DNA of 32,660 nucleotides. It comes from CAYWXV01 sp964462535. GTDB lineage: Bacteria > Bacteroidota > Ignavibacteria > OLB7. Under the pieces are notes generated by a model. The model ran no database searches. It was not told where the DNA came from and saw nothing but the letters and a program-made list of their open reading frames with translations. The position numbers and the translations under genes are program-made. The DNA lies in assembly GCA_964462535.1 (NCBI GenBank), contig CAYWXV010000030.1:1-32660 (forward strand). The letters run 5' to 3'. Positions 8,266 through 16,295 of this stretch are shown piece after piece; within the stretch, counting starts at the first letter, position 1; each line of letters starts with the position of its first letter.

Positions 8266-8588
8266 GCGCTGTCGCCGTCGTAGTTCTGGTAACGGGGGAG
8301 TACTGAGTGGATCTGCCGGACCACCTCCCCCGGAATATACGTCTCGGGCCGCCTCCATAGCGCGGTTGCGGGATCGGGATCTAGAGCTATCTTGATCGGC
8401 CCGTATTTCCATCTCATGTCAGGAGGATTGTTCGTCGGGCGACGGCCGGAAGCCGACAAATCCGGATTCAGGCGATCGCGACGTTGACACTGGTTACCCC
8501 GTACCAATTCAACAACATCCACGGAGAACAGCGTGTGTCGCCCGGACACCGATCGCTGTACTCCCCGACGAACCATCACACCATTCGT
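8266..8588. other. Divergent intergenic region between secreted-protein gene and porX
   Basis: If the starts chosen here are right, 323 bases separate two divergent genes. On the minus strand TATATTCC (8332-8339) partly matches the TAnnTTTG box about 70 nt before the GTG start. On the plus strand there is a TTGACA at 8484-8489, but no good -10 box follows it. Neither start is preceded by a clear Shine-Dalgarno sequence. I see no further gene or RNA in it. Confidence 0.4.
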
Positions 8589-10160
8589 ATGAAGAACTCC
8601 TGGCAGATTCTCTGGGTCGATGACGAGATCGATCTCCTTCGGCCCCACATCAAGCTCCTTGAAGCCAAGGGTTACGGTGTCGAGACCGTGACAAACGGGG
8701 AGGACGCGATAGCCCTGGCGAAGAAGCAGCCGTTCGATCTGGTCTTTCTGGACGAGTCGATGATCGGCATGACGGGACTCGAGACACTGACCGAGCTAAA
8801 GGAAATCGACGCCTCCGTCCCAGTGATTATGGTGACGAAGAACGAGGCCGAGTCGGTCATGGAAGAGGCGATAGGGAGGAGGATCAGCGACTATCTGACC
8901 AAGCCGGTCAACCCAACGCAGATTCTGCTGGCCTGCAAGAAGTTCCTTGAGGGGAAGAGAATCGAGGCTGAGACGGCGCAGCGAGACTACACGCGCGAGT
9001 TCAGCCAGATCGCTCTCCAGCTGATGAATCCACTCGACTGGGAAGAGTGGATCGCGCTCTACGCAAAACTCAGCCAGTGGGAGATCGAATTCGACCGGCA
9101 CCGAGACCTCGGATTCGAGCAGACGCTGTCGGATCAGAAGAAGGATGCCAACTCCGAGTTCGGCAGGTTCATTGAAAAGAATTACAAGCGCTGGCTGGAC
9201 GCCAAAGAGACCGATCGTCCGATTCTCTCAACGGATGTCGTCAATGAATACGTACTTCCGGCGGTTCGCGACGACAAGGGACCAGTATTCCTCTTCGTCG
9301 TGGACTGTATGCGGCTGGATCAGTGGTTGGTAATCGAGGAAATGCTGGCGCCGTTGTATCAGATCCAGCGGGACTACTACTACGGGATCCTGCCCACGGC
9401 GACTCCATACGCGCGGAACGCGATCTTTGCAGGGTTGTTCCCATCCGAAATCGAGGCACACTATCCCGACCTTTGGCAGGCCGGAAACGACGACGATCAC
9501 TCCCAGAACAAGTATGAGAAGGAGCTTCTGGAGAAGCTTCTTGGCCGCAAGAGGATTTCCCTTCGAAGCGGCGTCCGCTACGTGAAAATCGTCGACACCG
9601 ATTTTGGCAAGAAGATCGAATCGGAGATCAAGAGCTACGCCCAGTCGCAGTTGACGGCGGTCGTCGTCAATGCAGTGGATATGATGGCACACTCACGGAG
9701 CGATTACCCAATACTCAAGGAGATCGCCCCCGACGAGTCGGCGTATCGCTCGCTCACACGAAGTTGGTTCGAGCATTCCAGCCTCTACGGAATGCTGCGA
9801 ACATTGGCGCGGACGGTACCCAATGCGCATATCGTGATCACAACCGATCACGGTGCGATCCGCTGTATGCGTGGATCGAAGGCGTTGGGCGACCGGGAAA
9901 CATCGACCAATCTGCGCTACAAGTATGGCCGCAACGTCAAGATCGACGAAAAGCACGCCATGTATATCCGCAACGCGGACGAGTACAAGCTCCCGCGTCG
10001 CGGAATGATGATCGACTACGTCATAGCAAAGGAGGATTACTACTTCGTCTATCCGACGGAGTATCATTACTACCTCAATCACTACCGTGACAGTTTTCAA
10101 CACGGTGGGATATCCATGGAGGAGATGATACTTCCGGTGGCGACGCTGAAGCCGCGATAA
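8589..10160 (+). CDS. porX: PorX-type response regulator with PglZ (alkaline-phosphatase superfamily) effector domain
   Basis: The 523-aa protein starts MKNSWQILWVDDE; upstream codons in the same frame look non-coding. Residues 5-120 form a receiver domain with acidic pair D11-D12, phosphoacceptor D55 (VFLDESM), T83 and K105. Residues ~215-520 form a PglZ domain. Probable active-site or zinc-binding residues are D239 (VVDCMRLD), T270/T272 (LPTATPYAR), D364/H368, D420-H421 (TTDHG) and H505. Length and order match PorX of Porphyromonas gingivalis, which with the PorY kinase controls T9SS gene expression and has phosphodiesterase activity. The next gene is tsaE, a neighbour often found beside porX in Bacteroidota. 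No PorY-like kinase lies in the window. Role by homology; partner and targets here are inference. Confidence 0.93.
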   Translation: MKNSWQILWVDDEIDLLRPHIKLLEAKGYGVETVTNGEDAIALAKKQPFDLVFLDESMIGMTGLETLTELKEIDASVPVIMVTKNEAESVMEEAIGRRISDYLTKPVNPTQILLACKKFLEGKRIEAETAQRDYTREFSQIALQLMNPLDWEEWIALYAKLSQWEIEFDRHRDLGFEQTLSDQKKDANSEFGRFIEKNYKRWLDAKETDRPILSTDVVNEYVLPAVRDDKGPVFLFVVDCMRLDQWLVIEEMLAPLYQIQRDYYYGILPTATPYARNAIFAGLFPSEIEAHYPDLWQAGNDDDHSQNKYEKELLEKLLGRKRISLRSGVRYVKIVDTDFGKKIESEIKSYAQSQLTAVVVNAVDMMAHSRSDYPILKEIAPDESAYRSLTRSWFEHSSLYGMLRTLARTVPNAHIVITTDHGAIRCMRGSKALGDRETSTNLRYKYGRNVKIDEKHAMYIRNADEYKLPRRGMMIDYVIAKEDYYFVYPTEYHYYLNHYRDSFQHGGISMEEMILPVATLKPR

Positions 10161-10175
10161 CCGGCACTGTCCCTC

Positions 10176-10202
10176 CCCGATCACTGCCATGCGCTGATCG
10201 GG
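10176..10202 (+). terminator. Hairpin after porX (weak)
   Basis: An 8-bp perfect stem (CCCGATCA at 10176-10183 with TGATCGGG at 10195-10202) closes an 11-nt loop 15 nt after the porX stop codon. No T-tract follows, so it could be a factor-dependent terminator, an mRNA-stabilising hairpin or chance. Confidence 0.3.
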
Positions 10203-10317
10203 ATCGCGGTAGCAGCCAGCCAGCCGTTTCCACGGCGGTCGCACCCGGCCCGGAGCATTCCGGTACGAACGGCCCGTTCACTTCAGGTGGAATTCGGGAT
10301 GGCGACGGTACACACGT

Positions 10318-10809
10318 ATGGACACCGAAATCTATTCCTCTTCAAGCGAAGAGGAGACCTTCCAACTGGGGGAGCGTTTCTCTGAACGATTGAGTCCGGG
10401 AGACGTGGTCGCCTTCAATGGTGACCTGGGGGCGGGAAAGACCGAGTTCATCAAGGGGATCTGTGAGGAGATGAGGGTCGAAGAGATCGTTTCGAGTCCC
10501 ACATACACGATCGTCAATCAGTACGCCGGCGAGAGCGCCGACGGAACGCCAACGACGATCTACCATATCGATCTCTACAGGATCGAGGGACTGGGCGAGT
10601 TGACGGAGCTGGGTTTTCAGGAGATCATGGCAGACCCGACGGCGGTAAAACTGATCGAATGGCCGCACAATGCCGGTGCGTTCCTTCCGACAGAACGCTG
10701 GGAGGTGAGTCTTGCATCACTTGACGACGAAAGCGCGCGCAGGATTGAGATCACCCATTGCGAACCGGTTGCGGTTCACCGGGCGACCGGTACCTACGGG
10801 GGACGCTGA
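10318..10809 (+). CDS. tsaE: tRNA N6-threonylcarbamoyladenosine biosynthesis ATPase TsaE
   Basis: TsaE is the small ATPase of the TsaB-TsaD-TsaE complex that installs t6A at position 37 of ANN-decoding tRNAs. The 163-aa protein shows the family's Walker A, GDLGAGKTEF (about 35-44). It also has the SPTYTIVNQY switch (60-69), HIDLYR (83-88) and IEWP (113-116). Length is normal. It lies 157 nt downstream of porX, and 170 nt upstream of tsaB on the same strand. A strong hairpin in that second gap suggests that tsaE is not always co-transcribed with tsaB. The ATG at 10318 lies just before the conserved region, so the start is reasonably secure. Confidence 0.95.
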   Translation: MDTEIYSSSSEEETFQLGERFSERLSPGDVVAFNGDLGAGKTEFIKGICEEMRVEEIVSSPTYTIVNQYAGESADGTPTTIYHIDLYRIEGLGELTELGFQEIMADPTAVKLIEWPHNAGAFLPTERWEVSLASLDDESARRIEITHCEPVAVHRATGTYGGR

Positions 10810-10875
10810 GAGGCGGGTTCGTCCAACAACATACCCAGTGCAGAGCGCCACGCACGGCGCGCCACACGCTGCCGC

Positions 10876-10916
10876 CGACACCCCACGATGTTGCTCATCG
10901 TGGGGTGTCGTGTTTT
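10876..10916 (+). terminator. Rho-independent terminator after tsaE
   Basis: A 15-bp perfect stem (10876-10890 with 10896-10910) closes a 5-nt loop TTGCT and is followed by TGTTTT. It lies 66 nt after the tsaE stop codon and 64 nt before the tsaB start, and should end the porX-tsaE transcript. Confidence 0.85.
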
Positions 10917-10979
10917 GGCCGGGAGAGATGCCGCGGGTATCTTCACGCGCGCCAGTTCCGATTACTCCCCTCCCTCTTC

Positions 10980-11642
10980 ATGCTCCTTGCCATCGAGACC
11001 ACCGGCGACGCATGTAGTGTCGCCTTCTTTGACGGGAATCACCTCCGGGCAGAATTCCATCTGGAACTCCCACGAAGTCACGACCGACTGCTGGCCTCCT
11101 TGTATCGACAAGGACTGGAGACGCTCGACGTCGCGGGCGTAGAGATTACGAGAATCGCTGTCTCTGTTGGGCCCGGTTCCTTCACCGGTATTCGAATCGG
11201 ACTCGGCTTCGCAATCGGGGTCTCCCTTGCGTCGGGTGCCGGAATCATACCCGTCCCAACGCTCGACGCGATCGCGTTCAGCGTGCGGGGGCAGGGGAGG
11301 CATGAGACTCGATCGCGCGCCCTCGCCCTGATCCCATCCCTGGGCGGGTTGCTCTATGCCGGCCTGTTCGAGCTCCAACCAGAATTTGCTCCGTTGACGG
11401 AACCTCGCGTCGTGCCGACGTCTCGCATTCCGGAATTGATTGATGAAAACATTGCGGTCGTGGGGCCCGGCGCTCTCCACCTGGAGGGATCACTAACGGA
11501 TTCGATCATCCCTGACCTCTGTCGACTCAACGCAGCTTCAGTAGGGCGGCTGGGACTCCATCTAGCCTATCACGGGGGCGCCGTCGGACCTGCCGATGTT
11601 CGGCCGTTGTATATTTCCGAACCCGTCATGCGGAGGGGCTAG
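10980..11642 (+). CDS. tsaB: tRNA threonylcarbamoyladenosine biosynthesis protein TsaB
   Basis: TsaB is the inactive ASKHA-fold partner that scaffolds TsaD in t6A synthesis. The frame extends upstream through the terminator hairpin, but the family begins at MLLAIETTGDACSVAF, so the start is the ATG at 10980. Residues 33-40 carry the SHDRLLAS segment. Residues 62-80 carry the hallmark SVGPGSFTGIRIGLGFAIG. The C-terminal region (ALIPSLGGLLYAGLF, and the ending PLYISEPVMRRG) also fits. The length of 220 aa is normal. There is no Shine-Dalgarno sequence before the start, which is common in this lineage. tsaD is not in the window. Confidence 0.93.
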   Translation: MLLAIETTGDACSVAFFDGNHLRAEFHLELPRSHDRLLASLYRQGLETLDVAGVEITRIAVSVGPGSFTGIRIGLGFAIGVSLASGAGIIPVPTLDAIAFSVRGQGRHETRSRALALIPSLGGLLYAGLFELQPEFAPLTEPRVVPTSRIPELIDENIAVVGPGALHLEGSLTDSIIPDLCRLNAASVGRLGLHLAYHGGAVGPADVRPLYISEPVMRRG

Positions 11643-11756
11643 GAGGTCAACCTTGGCCGTTTCGAGGCGGTGTTCCGCGCCGCGACCATACCAATCGAAG
11701 ACGGGCAGTTGACAGCGGATCAAGTACAGCCAACAACAATCAACCAGCTACCAACC

Positions 11757-12611
11757 ATGGCCTGGTGGAATAGAACCAAGAAGAACATTGAGGGGTCCAC
11801 AGGGCGCGATATGCCCGATGGACTCTGGATGCAGTGCCCCGATTGCAGCGAGATCATCTACAAACGGGATCTTGAGGACAATCTGTACACCTGTCCGAAG
11901 TGCAATCGGCATTTCCGTATCGGCTCGGAACAGTACCTGGGGATTATCCTCGACGAAGATTCGTTTGTCGAGACCGACTCGGAGATGACATCCGCCGATC
12001 CGCTCACGTTCGTGGACGAAAAGCCGTACACAACGAAGCTGGCGGATGCTGAACGGAGGACCGGGCTGCGTGAGGCAATACGAACGGGAACCGGGACTAT
12101 CGAGGGACACGCCGTGGCACTTGCGGCAATGGACTTCAGTTTCCTTGGTGGATCGATGGGATCCGTCGTTGGTGAGAAGTTCAGTCGTGCTGTGGACACC
12201 GCGCTCCGTGAGAGGATCCCGCTGATTGCGATCACCTCCAGCGGAGGTGCACGCATGATGGAAGGAGCCATCTCACTCATGCAGATGGCGAAGACCTCGG
12301 TCCGTCTGGCAAGACTCGCGGACGCAGGTGTTCCCTACATCGTGGTCCTGACCGATCCTACAACGGGGGGCGTGACGGCGTCGTTTGCCATGCTTGGCGA
12401 TATCATTCTTGCCGAGCCACAGGCCTTGATCGGCTTTGCAGGCCCGCGTGTCATCGAGCAGACGATCCGGAAAAAGCTCCCGGAAGGATTCCAGAGGGCG
12501 GAGTTCCAGTTGGAGCACGGATTTGTGGACCACATCGTTCATCGCAAGGAAATGCGGCGGACGTTAGCTCGCGTCCTCAACCTGATACAGGCTGTCGAAC
12601 TCGGGTCGTAG
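11757..12611 (+). CDS. accD: Acetyl-CoA carboxylase carboxyltransferase subunit beta
   Basis: AccD pairs with AccA to move the carboxyl group from biotin to acetyl-CoA, giving malonyl-CoA for fatty-acid synthesis. The family starts MAWWNRTKKNI, so I place the start at 11757 rather than at the upstream in-frame codon. The four-cysteine zinc ribbon is C27, C30, C46 and C49 (CPDC...CPKC). The crotonase-fold active-site segment ITSSGGARMMEG and the TDPTTGGVTASFAMLGD block are intact. The length of 284 aa is normal. It is preceded by 114 bases after tsaB. A TATATTTC sequence at about 11609-11616, inside the end of tsaB, is a near match to the TAnnTTTG box and might be its promoter. accA is not in the window. 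Confidence 0.96.
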   Translation: MAWWNRTKKNIEGSTGRDMPDGLWMQCPDCSEIIYKRDLEDNLYTCPKCNRHFRIGSEQYLGIILDEDSFVETDSEMTSADPLTFVDEKPYTTKLADAERRTGLREAIRTGTGTIEGHAVALAAMDFSFLGGSMGSVVGEKFSRAVDTALRERIPLIAITSSGGARMMEGAISLMQMAKTSVRLARLADAGVPYIVVLTDPTTGGVTASFAMLGDIILAEPQALIGFAGPRVIEQTIRKKLPEGFQRAEFQLEHGFVDHIVHRKEMRRTLARVLNLIQAVELGS

Positions 12612-12764
12612 CAGCAATGCCACGCAAGCCAGACGACGCGCAGAGGACGACCGTTTCAGAACGAGCGATGTTCGTCACAATTGCTGGCGACGTTTGGTCC
12701 CCGGTTGGGGAGAAATCGATTGCGGGTTCGCCCCGGCCTCGTTGCATCCACTAATGATCACTAC

Positions 12765-13685
12765 ATGCCCCGCTCAAAGCCTACGATTCACCTGATTGGT
12801 TTCCCGATGGACCTCGGTGCCGATCGACGTGGTGTCGATATGGGACCATCCGCCCTTCGCATCGCGGATATCGACGACAAATTGATGGCCCTCGGATACA
12901 AACTTGTTGACGAGGGCGATATCGATATCAAGGTCCCCGAGGTTCTCCAGATCAAGGACCCCCGGCTGAAGTACCTCCCCGAGATATCGACTGCTTGTGG
13001 AAAGTTGTCACGCAAGGTCAAGCGGGCGTTGAAGGAGGGTAGCTTCCCCCTCGTACTTGGTGGCGACCACTCCATGGCGATTGGAACGATCTCGGGTGTT
13101 GCAGGATACTGTCGTGATCAGCGGCTTCGAATGGGAGTGATCTGGATCGATGCCCATTCCGACATCAATGTCCCGGGGACATCGCCGAGCGGGAACATTC
13201 ACGGCATGCCGGTCGCCGCGCTCATTGGGATGGGGCCGCCCGAGCTGGTCTCTGTTGGTGGGAGTTTTCAGAAGCTCGATCCGCAGAACATCGTCATGAT
13301 CGGGCTACGATCGGTTGACCATGGTGAACGGGAGATCATTCGCGAGAAGGGAATTCTCACCTACACGATGAGCGACATCGATCGCCTTGGTATTCACACG
13401 GTTATGCAGGAGACGCTCTCCTATCTGTCGGAACGGGCGGATCACATTCACATTTCGTTCGATCTCGACAGCGTCGATCCCACCATCGCCTCAGGAGTCG
13501 GGACGCCGGTTCCTGGAGGACTCACCTATCGTGAGGCCCACTTGATCATGGAGCTGATTGCCGAACGAGGAGCGCTCGGGTCGCTTGAGGTTGCGGAGGT
13601 GAACCCCATCCTCGACACCATGAACCGTAGCGCTCAGTTTGCCTCCGGCCTGGTGGCGAGCGCCATGGGGAAGAGGATTCTCTAG
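12765..13685 (+). CDS. rocF: Arginase (ureohydrolase family)
   Basis: Arginase hydrolyses arginine to ornithine and urea using two Mn ions. The 306-aa protein has the metal ligands of the family in order: H102 (GGDHS), D129/H131/D133 (IDAHSDIN), and D233/D235 (SFDLDSVDP). The SGNIHGMP segment (142-149) and the late EVAEVNP motif favour arginase over agmatinase. The start is set at MPRSKPTIHLIGFP because the upstream in-frame codons look non-coding. It lies 153 bases after accD and only 5 bases before panC, so arginase and panC are probably co-transcribed. That pairing is unusual; it could link nitrogen turnover to pantothenate supply, but this is inference. Agmatinase or another ureohydrolase remains a minor alternative. 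Confidence 0.9.
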   Translation: MPRSKPTIHLIGFPMDLGADRRGVDMGPSALRIADIDDKLMALGYKLVDEGDIDIKVPEVLQIKDPRLKYLPEISTACGKLSRKVKRALKEGSFPLVLGGDHSMAIGTISGVAGYCRDQRLRMGVIWIDAHSDINVPGTSPSGNIHGMPVAALIGMGPPELVSVGGSFQKLDPQNIVMIGLRSVDHGEREIIREKGILTYTMSDIDRLGIHTVMQETLSYLSERADHIHISFDLDSVDPTIASGVGTPVPGGLTYREAHLIMELIAERGALGSLEVAEVNPILDTMNRSAQFASGLVASAMGKRIL

Positions 13686-13690
13686 CTGCC

Positions 13691-14521
13691 ATGAAGATCG
13701 TTGAACGTGTCGATGAAATGATCGCGCTTGCACGCGACGAGCGGGGATCCGGGATGCGCCGCGCACTAGTCCCCACGATGGGCTATCTCCATCCCGGACA
13801 CATCGCTCACCTGGAGCACGTTCGTCCGCTTGTGGATCGGATTATCGTCTCGATCTTCGTCAATCCAACGCAGTTTGCTCCGACCGAGGACTTCGCCGCC
13901 TATCCACGGAATCCCGAACGAGACATCGAGCTGCTCCGCGCGGCCGGATGCGATACACTCTTCGCTCCCACGGCCGCAGAAATGTACCCGGACGGATTCG
14001 CCACCTACGTACGTGTTGACGACATAACGATGAGGTATGAGGGGGCGATTCGACCTGATCACTTTCGCGGAGTTACCACGGTCGTAATGAAGCTCCTCAA
14101 CATCGTCGGTCCGGACGTAGTGACCTTCGGGAGAAAGGACGCTCAGCAGGTGGCGGTTATTCGGAAGATGATGCGCGATCTGAACGTTCCTGCGTCCATT
14201 GAGTTGATCGACACGATTCGCGAGCACGACGGACTGGCAATGAGTTCGAGGAATGTCTACCTTACACCGGACGATCGACGTGTTGCGCTTACAATCTCTT
14301 CAGCGCTTCGCGCAGCACGGGAGCTACGTCGCTCGGGTGGATCCCTGGGTGAGAGCACGAATCAGCTTCGGCGGGAGCTCTCACCGGCGATCAAGGTTGA
14401 TTATGCTGACATTGTCGATCCTGACACATTTCGCCTGGCTGAGGACGAAGCAGGTCCGGCCCTTGCAATTGTTGCCGGCCGTGTGGGGAACGCTCGTCTG
14501 ATCGACAACATGGAGGTGTAG
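13691..14521 (+). CDS. panC: Pantothenate synthetase (pantoate--beta-alanine ligase)
   Basis: PanC makes pantothenate from pantoate, beta-alanine and ATP through a pantoyl-adenylate intermediate. The nucleotidyltransferase HIGH-type motif is HPGH (34-37), preceded by VPTMGYLHPGH. The pantoate/beta-alanine pocket shows FVNPTQF (56-62) and GRKDAQQ (147-153), and the KMSKS-like loop is MSSRN (184-188). The length of 276 aa is normal. The gene starts 5 bases after the arginase stop codon. The next gene, panD, makes its beta-alanine substrate, but is separated by 335 bases containing a repeat insertion. Confidence 0.96.
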   Translation: MKIVERVDEMIALARDERGSGMRRALVPTMGYLHPGHIAHLEHVRPLVDRIIVSIFVNPTQFAPTEDFAAYPRNPERDIELLRAAGCDTLFAPTAAEMYPDGFATYVRVDDITMRYEGAIRPDHFRGVTTVVMKLLNIVGPDVVTFGRKDAQQVAVIRKMMRDLNVPASIELIDTIREHDGLAMSSRNVYLTPDDRRVALTISSALRAARELRRSGGSLGESTNQLRRELSPAIKVDYADIVDPDTFRLAEDEAGPALAIVAGRVGNARLIDNMEV

Positions 14522-14856
14522 CTGCCTTCGCAGCTGTTGAAAAACGCGCGATCTCTGCGTTGCCCCTGTCATCGTTCATTGCGGCGTACGCTTCTCTCCG
14601 TCGTCGTCGCGCGCCTTGACCACGCGCGATTTGAACGGCCTCTGGATCGGAGGTGTATTCAACAGTCTCCTGGGTTGGAGGCCACCGGGCAACTGCCGGT
14701 GTGCAATCAATCGATACTTGCGCCGTCGTGAACCGAAGACCAATTTGGTCGGTTCGTACTTTGTAGACCGTCGAAGGAAGACGGCCGTCGGTTGTTGACC
14801 AGCGTCATTGGGGATGCTAACAGCCACGATTCCCAAGCAATCATTGGTTACTCGTC
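14522..14856. other. panC-panD intergenic region
   Basis: This 335-base gap contains the better-preserved copy of the intergenic repeat (14531-14668). It also holds an imperfect hairpin near 14730-14756, where GAACCG...ACCA pairs with TGGTCGGTTC around a 3-nt bulge. No convincing protein-coding sequence is seen. The hairpin has no T-tract directly after it. It might act on panD expression or be a further part of the inserted element. Confidence 0.5.
14531..14668 (+). repeat. Copy 2 of the ~140-bp intergenic repeat, with inverted ends
   Basis: The left end reads CTGTTGAAAAACGCGCGATC (about 14534-14553). The right end, read on the other strand, begins AGACTGTTGAATA and reaches a GATC after about 20 bases, so the ends form a short imperfect inverted repeat around CTGTTGAA. 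The body aligns with 4911-5055 in the same orientation, and both copies end in TATTCAACAGTCT (14656-14668 here). There is no transposase. Size, inverted ends and intergenic position fit a MITE or a similar dispersed repeat. It starts 10 bases after the panC stop codon. Confidence 0.65.
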
Positions 14857-15249
14857 ATGACTCGGTTCATGTTCAAATCGAAAATCCACCGGGCGCGCAT
14901 CACGCAGGCTGACCTTCACTACGAGGGCAGCCTTACTATCGATGAGGACCTGATGAAGGCCGCGGATCTGCTTGAGTATGAGAAGGTATCCGTCGTCAAC
15001 ATCAACAATGGTGAACGCTTCGAGACGTACGTGATCAAGGGAGAACCCGGCAGTGGTGTCATTTGTCTGAACGGGGCAGCGGCGCGAAAGGGGGCGGTTG
15101 ACGATCGCGTCATCATCATCAGCTATGCGTCGATGAGCAACGAAGAGGCACGAACGTATCGCCCGACCATCGTCCACGTCGACTCGAACAACGCCATCGT
15201 AGGACTTTCGGACAGTCAGCCGGCCGGCAACCGGTACGTCGAAATCTGA
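14857..15249 (+). CDS. panD: Aspartate 1-decarboxylase (pyruvoyl enzyme precursor)
   Basis: PanD decarboxylates aspartate to beta-alanine, the substrate of PanC. It is made as a proenzyme that cleaves itself between G24 and S25 to form the pyruvoyl group. Here the HYEGS motif places the serine at exactly residue 25, which supports the ATG at 14857 over the ATG four codons later. Other family features are KSKIHRARITQADLHYEGS, the Y58-region ETYVIKGEPGSGVICLNGAAAR, and DRVIIISYASM. The length of 130 aa is normal. It is followed by a very strong terminator. Separation from panC by a repeat suggests that panD may now need its own promoter; none is obvious. Confidence 0.96.
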   Translation: MTRFMFKSKIHRARITQADLHYEGSLTIDEDLMKAADLLEYEKVSVVNINNGERFETYVIKGEPGSGVICLNGAAARKGAVDDRVIIISYASMSNEEARTYRPTIVHVDSNNAIVGLSDSQPAGNRYVEI

Positions 15250-15281
15250 TCCAGCAACCATCCCGTCCGACGATTGAATAA

Positions 15282-15323
15282 CGACGCCTCCGTTCGAACC
15301 CGAACGGAGGCGTCGCAGTTTTC
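15282..15323 (+). terminator. Rho-independent terminator after panD
   Basis: A 15-bp perfect stem (15282-15296 with 15301-15315) closes an AACC loop and is followed by CAGTTTT, 33 bases after the panD stop codon. It should end the arginase-panC-panD transcript before the next lipoprotein gene. Confidence 0.88.
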
Positions 15324-15381
15324 CCCTATCTTCCCGACGTCCATTCTCCCCCGATACACTGATTACCAGCACGATAGGTCG

Positions 15382-16257
15382 ATGCATACCACACTACGCG
15401 CAATCCTCTCGATCGCATTCGTTCTTTACCTGTCGGGATGTCTCAAGACGACCAGGAACTTCACCATCAATCCCGATGGAAGTGGCAAGGTTACGATCGA
15501 AGCCACGATGACCCGCCCCGATTTTCTGATGGGGGCCGAGGACAAGACAAAGAAGCAACGGCAGGAAGAGCTTCTCGAGAAGGTCGGTGAGATTATTGCC
15601 GGTTCCGAAGGCGTGGACGTCTGGAAGGACGTCTCGTACAAAGATCTGGGCGAGGGGAAGATGTATTTCAAGGGAACGGCCTACTTCCCCGACTTCAACA
15701 CGGTCCGATTCAAGGGGCTATCCAACACGAACTTCCACCTCGGAACGGATGGGAGCACCATGCGGATCACGATCAGCGACGAATCGGAGTCGGCATCGGA
15801 CACCGACAATCCCCCGGTAGAGGAGAATCTCCCGCCGGAAGAGATTGAACGACGCGCTGATTCGATTCAGCAGGAGTTCAAGATGTCGATGGCGCTGATG
15901 CGCGTTGCCCTCGAGGAGATGGAGGAGACGACGACGTTCAAGCTCCCCGGCACAAAGGTGCAGGCAGATGCGTTCTCATACTCGCGCGGGACCTACAAGC
16001 TTTCGTTCACCGGCAAGCGCTTGCTCAAGGTGATGGACTCTCTCTCCAACGAACGTAAGGTGTTCATCGATCTTGCCAGGTATGGTGGTCGACCCCCGAT
16101 GGACGACGAGAAATCGCGTTTGATTGTGTGGGGAGGTGTCAAGCCTTCGCTGATCGTGTCTCCCGGGACGAAGCCTCTCTTCAACTACGCCAGAGAGGTG
16201 GAGGGGGCACGGCGTTCATACGCGTCGCTGAGAAAAAAGCTGAAGATCGACGACTAA
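15382..16257 (+). CDS. Predicted lipoprotein of unknown function
   Basis: The 291-aa product starts MHTTLRAILSIAFVLYLSGC. This is a lipoprotein signal peptide with lipobox LSGC, so the mature chain should be lipid-anchored at C20. The upstream in-frame extension crosses the panD terminator and is not coding. After the cysteine comes a beta-rich segment (FTINPDGSGKVTIEATM). A long charged helical region rich in K and E follows (about 45-75 and 155-185), then another beta-rich part ending KKLKIDD. I do not recognise a named family. Possible promoter: TATCTTCC about 50 nt upstream, a partial TAnnTTTG match. The glmU-like gene starts 38 nt downstream. Confidence 0.8.
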   Translation: MHTTLRAILSIAFVLYLSGCLKTTRNFTINPDGSGKVTIEATMTRPDFLMGAEDKTKKQRQEELLEKVGEIIAGSEGVDVWKDVSYKDLGEGKMYFKGTAYFPDFNTVRFKGLSNTNFHLGTDGSTMRITISDESESASDTDNPPVEENLPPEEIERRADSIQQEFKMSMALMRVALEEMEETTTFKLPGTKVQADAFSYSRGTYKLSFTGKRLLKVMDSLSNERKVFIDLARYGGRPPMDDEKSRLIVWGGVKPSLIVSPGTKPLFNYAREVEGARRSYASLRKKLKIDD

Positions 16258-16295
16258 CGCTCACGGTTGATCGCCACATTCGCTACGGAATACAC

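Noticed and set aside
8484..8520. TTGACA as -35 box for porX.
   Set aside because: No acceptable -10 element lies 15-19 bases downstream, and Bacteroidota promoters use a different consensus.
10758..10979. Upstream extension of TsaB by 74 residues.
   Set aside because: It overlaps the end of tsaE and runs through a strong terminator; TsaB begins at MLLAIETTG.
14869..15249. Alternative panD start at the second ATG (14869).
   Set aside because: The upstream ATG puts the self-cleavage serine at residue 25, exactly as in characterised PanD.
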